From positions 1 through 9,399 of the forward strand of contig JAFDHR010000060.1 in NCBI GenBank assembly GCA_019308645.1: a DNA stretch of 9,399 bases. Reading direction: 5' to 3'. The position numbers were made by a program, and so were the translations under genes. Positions 5,690 to 9,399 of the stretch are shown piece by piece. The notes below the pieces were generated by a model that had not been told where the DNA came from, searched no databases, and saw nothing but the letters and a program-made list of their open reading frames with translations. The DNA is from Deltaproteobacteria bacterium (GTDB lineage: Bacteria; Desulfobacterota; DSM-4660; Desulfatiglandales; B25-G16). How positions within the stretch are numbered: the stretch's first letter is position 1; each line of letters opens with the position of its first letter.

Positions 5690-5787
5690 GCCTACCCGTC
5701 AATGCACCTGACTTCTGTTCCGCTGGCGCCCTTCGACAATCTCAGTACTTTCAGCTCTATAGAGGCAGGTGATCTCCATCGTAAAGC
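5690..5787 (+). repeat. Possible decayed attC-like site 5
   Basis: GCACCTGA (5704-5711) and CGCTGGCGC (5720-5728) are shared exactly with attC site 3. CACCTG (5705-5710) pairs with CAGGTG (5766-5771). Candidate outer boxes GCCTACC (5690-5696) and GTAAAGC (5781-5787) are both off consensus, and GTT is lost. If real it is an inactive end of cassette D and marks the right boundary of the integron-like region. Confidence 0.35.
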
Positions 5788-5946
5788 CCAGGGATTTGTG
5801 TTCAAAAAATTCCATTTTAGAAAGCAAAATGTTGATAAATTAAAAAATGATTGTCAATGATACTAAATTTGCCTGAACGCTATGAGGACAGTTGGATAAA
5901 TGTGCACTAAACCAACTTTCAATTGAATTATTCAGGGAGTGGATTA

Positions 5947-6474
5947 ATGAATAAACCAATCAGTAATATTCACTTCAAATTCATGTCTTTTGGCTTCAAA
6001 TTTCGTGATTTGTTGCGACCCCCTAAAAACAAATTAAGTGAAGTAGGTATAAAGCCGGGGTTTCATATACTTGATTATGGTTGTGGCCCTGGGAGCTATT
6101 CAATTGCTGCGGCCCAATTAGTAGGGAACTCTGGAAAGGTTTATGCTCTGGATATCCATCCCCTTGGTATTGAGAGAGTTCGAGATATCGCTTCAAAGAA
6201 AGGGATAAGAAATATAGAGACCATTTGTTCCGATTGTGCAACTGGATTGGAAGGCGGGAGTATAGATGTAGTCTTATTATATGATACCTTTCATGACTTA
6301 ATGGATCCAGATGGGGTATTAAAGGAGTTGCATCGAATATTAAAGACAAATTCTATTTTATCTTTCAGTGATCACCATATGAAAGAAGATGAAATATTAT
6401 CTGAAATAACAAAGAACAGTTTGTTTAAATTATCAAGAAAAGAGAAAAGATCGTATATCTTTTTAAAATCCTAA
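5947..6474 (+). CDS. Class I SAM-dependent methyltransferase
   Basis: The product has 175 residues from ATG 5947, chosen because GGGAG (5935-5939) lies seven bases upstream; an in-frame TTG at 5923 has no such site. Motif I of the Rossmann-fold methyltransferases is clear: ILDYGCGPGSYS at 41-52, with the acidic residue D69 (ALDIHP) that contacts the SAM ribose. IDVVLLYDTFHDLMDP at 106-121 is the usual motif IV region, and LKELHRILKTNSILSFSDHH at about 125-144 follows. It is of the Methyltransf_11 type and short, with little room for a substrate domain. The substrate cannot be told from the sequence. It is the first gene after the cassette region and 28 bases before the next. Confidence 0.85.
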   Translation: MNKPISNIHFKFMSFGFKFRDLLRPPKNKLSEVGIKPGFHILDYGCGPGSYSIAAAQLVGNSGKVYALDIHPLGIERVRDIASKKGIRNIETICSDCATGLEGGSIDVVLLYDTFHDLMDPDGVLKELHRILKTNSILSFSDHHMKEDEILSEITKNSLFKLSRKEKRSYIFLKS

Positions 6475-6502
6475 GACTCCCTGAGTTTTCCTGGGAACCG
6501 AA

Positions 6503-7369
6503 ATGCGGTATGCAATTATTACTAACCCCGTCTCTGGAAAGATGACTGTTGATCAAAAGCGCACTGTGCTAGCGAAAGCTGCGGAGATTCTCGATGCAAA
6601 AATATACGGGCTGGATACCATAACAACGGACGATTTTAGTCAATGTGCACATGAGCTTACCACCCACTATGATATGCTCGTCATCGCCGGAGGGGATGGA
6701 ACCTTTTCTGACATCATCAATTCTATCGATACGTCTCAGACACCAATTGCATATCTTCCTTTAGGCACAGGTAATGCAATGCGGTACGCCCTTGAATATA
6801 AGGGGAGCCTGGCTGATATTGCAATGCGTATCAGAGACGGCAAGATACATGAATATGACCTGGTCAATTGCGATGAAAAAAAGCGTGCGTTTATGGCAGC
6901 CATAGGTATAGAAGGGACACTCATTCGCCTCCGAAACCAATACCTCGCTCAAGGTGTCACTGGCTTCAAAACGTATTTACGAGCCGCCTTTAACGCATAT
7001 TTCAGAGAATATAAGCGAGCTATTGCTACGATTACAGTAGATGGCGCAACATTTGATACGGAAAACCTGTTGAGTCTGATGGTAGTCAAACAGCCATACT
7101 ATGGTTTTGGAATGAATGTTGTGCCAAGAGCCAAATTTGATGACCGGACACTGCACATCCTTTGTATAAGTTCAGGGCTATTTAAATACGCCATCGGAGC
7201 GGTAACTGCATACACTATTGGTAATCGCATTGGTAAATATTGCACTGGCCAGAAAATCTCTGTACAGTTAGAACATCCATTGATACTACAAATTGATGGC
7301 AACTACGCATGGAAATCTGACGTCTTTTCTTTCACAGTTATGCCAAATGCCTTGAAGATTAAATGTTAA
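6503..7369 (+). CDS. YegS/BmrU-type lipid (diacylglycerol) kinase
   Basis: The product has 288 residues, the usual length for the family. The DAGK catalytic domain is seen from the start: NPVSGK at 8-13, GGDGTFSDIIN at 63-73 (the nucleotide-binding GGDGT signature) and PLGTGNAMRYAL at 86-97. The C-terminal beta-sandwich lobe ends with LQIDG near 262 and the closing strands. Such proteins phosphorylate diacylglycerol or related lipids with ATP at the inner membrane face. The substrate here is not decided. The ribosome site is weak (GGGA at 6492-6495). The next gene encodes a membrane protein, which fits a lipid or envelope role. Confidence 0.88.
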   Translation: MRYAIITNPVSGKMTVDQKRTVLAKAAEILDAKIYGLDTITTDDFSQCAHELTTHYDMLVIAGGDGTFSDIINSIDTSQTPIAYLPLGTGNAMRYALEYKGSLADIAMRIRDGKIHEYDLVNCDEKKRAFMAAIGIEGTLIRLRNQYLAQGVTGFKTYLRAAFNAYFREYKRAIATITVDGATFDTENLLSLMVVKQPYYGFGMNVVPRAKFDDRTLHILCISSGLFKYAIGAVTAYTIGNRIGKYCTGQKISVQLEHPLILQIDGNYAWKSDVFSFTVMPNALKIKC

Positions 7370-7432
7370 GCTGGTTTTAGAAGCAGTAAATTAGGGTCAA
7401 GCCCCCATACTACATATATTACCGGACAAACT

Positions 7433-7885
7433 ATGATACTTGAGTGGATTCGCATTCATGAGATTGCCTTCTGGTGGATTGGGATACTATCAATGGCTAC
7501 ACTTGTAGGAACCCTGATTATAATACCCCTCTTAGTTGTTCGCATCCCAGCAGATTATTTCAAGCGTAAGAAGCAAAAACCAGAACCATGCTATAGAAAT
7601 CATTATGCAGCCATATGCTTTATTGGTCTTGTTTTTAAGAATCTTTTCGGGATTATATTTGTTTTGACAGGGGTGGCAATGCTGTTTTTGCCAGGTCAAG
7701 GCTTTATCACTATCCTGATTGGTATAATGATGCTAAACTTTCCCGGCAAACTTGCAATGGAGCGGCGCATAGTTCAACAACCAACTGTATTACGTGCTAT
7801 CAACTGGATACGGGCTAAGTCAAACCGACCAGTATTGGAGGTAACCAACTTAAGCCTCATTAAGGGAGAGGATAAAGGAAAGTGA
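7433..7885 (+). CDS. Small PGPGW-type membrane protein
   Basis: The product has 150 residues. Hydrophobic segments lie at about 12-38, 59-83 and 88-104, separated by a basic loop (YFKRKKQKPEP, 42-52). Residues 83-105 (MLFLPGQGFITILIGIMMLN) match the core of the PGPGW family of putative transmembrane proteins, with PGQGF at 87-91 in place of the usual PGPGW. A basic cytoplasmic tail with WIRAKSNRP follows. The family's function is unknown. It lies 63 bases after the lipid kinase and 19 bases before the metallo-hydrolase gene. Confidence 0.75.
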   Translation: MILEWIRIHEIAFWWIGILSMATLVGTLIIIPLLVVRIPADYFKRKKQKPEPCYRNHYAAICFIGLVFKNLFGIIFVLTGVAMLFLPGQGFITILIGIMMLNFPGKLAMERRIVQQPTVLRAINWIRAKSNRPVLEVTNLSLIKGEDKGK

Positions 7886-7887
7886 AA

Positions 7888-7908
7888 ATGGATAATAAAA
7901 GCCAATGA
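7888..7908 (+). CDS. Possible six-codon minicistron coupled to the next gene
   Basis: ATG 7888 (MDNKSQ, stop TGA 7906-7908) has AAGGAAAG (7875-7882) just upstream. Its stop overlaps the ATG of the next gene (ATGA at 7905-7908). The next gene has no ribosome site of its own in the right place, so ribosomes finishing this tiny ORF could restart there. The alternative is that the same ribosome site serves the next gene at an unusually long distance. Confidence 0.35.
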   Translation: MDNKSQ

Positions 7909-8891
7909 AAATTGAAATTTTGGGAACAGAATCTTTAGGGGTACGGGGTCTTTGCTGTTTTGTTACAACTAAAAATCAAAAGATATTAATCGACCCGGGC
8001 ATAGCATTGGGTTTTATGCGATACAAATTACTTCCTCATCCCCTTCAAGTGGCAGTCGACGAAAAAATACAAAAAAAGATTATAAAAGCATGGTCCGAGG
8101 CTACTCATATAGTAATCAGCCACTTTCACGGTGACCATATCCCCTTAGTAAATGCAAATCCTTATCAACTAAATATTGAAAAAATAGCTGGTTTAAACCT
8201 AAAGGTCAAAATATGGGCTAAGTTATCACACCTTTCTCCGACTGAAAAGAAAAGGGCCGAGTCTCTTTCTCTGATCTTGAATAAAAATCTGATTCCGGCA
8301 GAAGAAAAAAAACAAGAGGTTTTTCATTTTTCCAAAGTAGTCCCCCATGGAAGGTCTGAGAATAATTTAGAAACGGTAATGATGACCAAAATCGAAGAAG
8401 ATTATGTATTTGTACATGCATCTGATATTCAACTTCTCAACAATGAATCTGTCTCTCAAATAGTATCCTGGAAACCCAATATAGTATTAGCAAGTGGCCC
8501 TCCCCTTTATTTATCTGTACTGTCCAAAGATCAAATTAGAAATGCCTGGCAAAATGCTTTAAGGATTTCAGAAAGTGTTGATACCTTGATTATTGATCAT
8601 CACTTACTAAGAGACGATACCGGGATTCAGTGGCTAAGGGAACTATCATCAAAGTCAAACAAAATTATTCTGTGTGGAGCCGATTTCATGAATAAACCAC
8701 GAATGTTCCTTGAAGCTCAGCGCAAAGATTTATATGAGCAGATGCCTGTTCCTGAAGGCTGGCATGAAGCTTACGGGCAAGGCAAAGTCAATACTGATTA
8801 CTATTGGAATTTAGCTGAAAAACGTTATAATATTATGGGATTTGACTATGAAAAAAATAAGGAAAAGATTAAAAAGAGAATAAATAGGTAG
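7905..8891 (+). CDS. Metallo-beta-lactamase-fold hydrolase (UPF0282-like)
   Basis: The product has 328 residues. The metal-binding motif SHFHGDH at 72-78 gives H73, H75, D77 and H78. Further ligands are likely at H148 (VPHG) and D174 (HASDIQ), with DHHLLRD at 231-237 near the end of the fold. The opening IEILGTESLGVRGLCCFV, then ILIDPGIALG with RYKLLPHP, matches my memory of UPF0282, a predicted metal-dependent hydrolase family described mainly in archaea. The substrate is unknown. The length is slightly above the roughly 300 residues I recall, with an insertion near 125-140. ATG 7905 overlaps the stop of a six-codon ORF. Confidence 0.8.
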   Translation: MKIEILGTESLGVRGLCCFVTTKNQKILIDPGIALGFMRYKLLPHPLQVAVDEKIQKKIIKAWSEATHIVISHFHGDHIPLVNANPYQLNIEKIAGLNLKVKIWAKLSHLSPTEKKRAESLSLILNKNLIPAEEKKQEVFHFSKVVPHGRSENNLETVMMTKIEEDYVFVHASDIQLLNNESVSQIVSWKPNIVLASGPPLYLSVLSKDQIRNAWQNALRISESVDTLIIDHHLLRDDTGIQWLRELSSKSNKIILCGADFMNKPRMFLEAQRKDLYEQMPVPEGWHEAYGQGKVNTDYYWNLAEKRYNIMGFDYEKNKEKIKKRINR

Positions 8892-8913
8892 GCAGTAGAC
8901 ATCAATATACGTT

Positions 8914-9393
8914 ATGCGAATCGAATATTTGGCAGACAACATAGCACTTGTACCGATAATTGCACACTGGCATCATGAGGAATGGGGTTCTTTCAACCCC
9001 GGTGACTCTGTCGAAAAACGCATTGCCAACCTTCAGACACACCTGGGTAGAAACCAAATACCCACGACCTTTGTCTCCCTGTCCGGAGGAATTCTTCTGG
9101 GATCTGCCAGTCTTGTAGCTCATGATATGGACACCCGGATGGATCTTTCTCCCTGGCTTGCGAGCGTATATGTTACACCAGAACAGCGAAGCCGTGGGAT
9201 CGGTACTGCCCTGGTACAGCGTGTTATTGAGGAAGCTGTAGAATTAAGCGTAGAGGCACTGTACTTATTTACTCCAGATAGAGAAGGGTTCTTTGCCAGC
9301 CTCGGCTGGTCTCTTGTTGAGCACACTGAATATCGGGGACAACAAGTGGTCATTATGGCCTTACACATCATGGATATAAACATCGCTGCCTAA
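8914..9393 (+). CDS. GNAT family N-acetyltransferase
   Basis: The product has 159 residues. The acetyl-CoA-binding motif A is clear: LASVYVTPEQRSRGIGTALVQRVIEEA at 82-108 contains R92-S-R-G95-I-G97, the R/QxxGxG/A loop. The N-terminal residues 15-40 (HWHHEEWG) form the variable substrate part, and the C-terminus has LYLFTPDREGFFASLGW (117-132), typical of the final strand and helix. The acceptor is unknown. The start is 22 bases after the previous stop and lacks a clear ribosome site. Three stops (TAA TAA TGA) close the gene at the window edge. Confidence 0.88.
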   Translation: MRIEYLADNIALVPIIAHWHHEEWGSFNPGDSVEKRIANLQTHLGRNQIPTTFVSLSGGILLGSASLVAHDMDTRMDLSPWLASVYVTPEQRSRGIGTALVQRVIEEAVELSVEALYLFTPDREGFFASLGWSLVEHTEYRGQQVVIMALHIMDINIAA

Positions 9394-9399
9394 TAATGA

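Noticed and set aside
5923..5946. TTG start at 5923 for the methyltransferase
   Set aside because: ATG 5947 has a good GGGAG site seven bases upstream; the TTG has none.
8911..8917. GTTATGC at the head of the GNAT gene as an attC right box
   Set aside because: No complementary left box or stem is present upstream; the preceding gene runs to 8891 without inverted repeats.
1..9399. CRISPR array, tRNA, rRNA, insertion sequence or integron integrase
   Set aside because: I saw no regularly spaced repeats, no tRNA- or rRNA-like stretches, and no transposase or tyrosine recombinase motifs in any translated frame.

Overview
The window reads as part of a chromosomal or environmental integron cassette array (about 1-5790), followed by a block of ordinary-looking, same-strand genes (5947-9393). 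All convincing genes are on the + strand. The low-to-moderate GC content, Shine-Dalgarno sites, a lipobox-bearing PDZ lipoprotein and integron attC sites point to a Gram-negative-type environmental bacterium. The metallo-beta-lactamase-fold protein at 7905 resembles a family I associate mostly with archaea (UPF0282-like), so I do not name a phylum.

Left part. An open frame cut by the window edge (1-252) is followed by about 210 bases with no gene. Then come four inverted-repeat sites that look like attC recombination sites: 466-534, 1460-1531, 4123-4196 and 4744-4800. A decayed fifth may lie at 5690-5787. They delimit cassette A (about 529-1525, an abortive-infection/HEPN-like protein), a long segment B (about 1526-4190, a DUF2971 protein plus a PDZ lipoprotein), cassette C (about 4191-4794, a small protein with a canonical HEPN RNxxxH motif) and cassette D (from about 4795, another HEPN-like protein). 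No integrase or attI is visible. Given the cassette orientation, these would be expected to the left of the window, unless the array is an integrase-less cluster.

Middle part (5360-5922). A hairpin-rich leader precedes a 34-residue protein that is about half lysine and arginine. The attC-like remnant follows, then the gap before the next gene.

Right part. A SAM-dependent methyltransferase, a YegS/diacylglycerol-kinase-type lipid kinase, a PGPGW-type small membrane protein, a metallo-beta-lactamase-fold hydrolase and a GNAT acetyltransferase follow each other with gaps of 19-63 bases. They may be co-transcribed. The kinase and the membrane protein suggest lipid or envelope work, but no single pathway unites the five genes.

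The most interesting element is the cassette array. Three of the cassette genes are HEPN/Abi-like and one is DUF2971, all from families often found in anti-phage or toxin contexts. This suggests an integron segment carrying defence genes. The defence role is inferred from family resemblance and location, not shown by the sequence.
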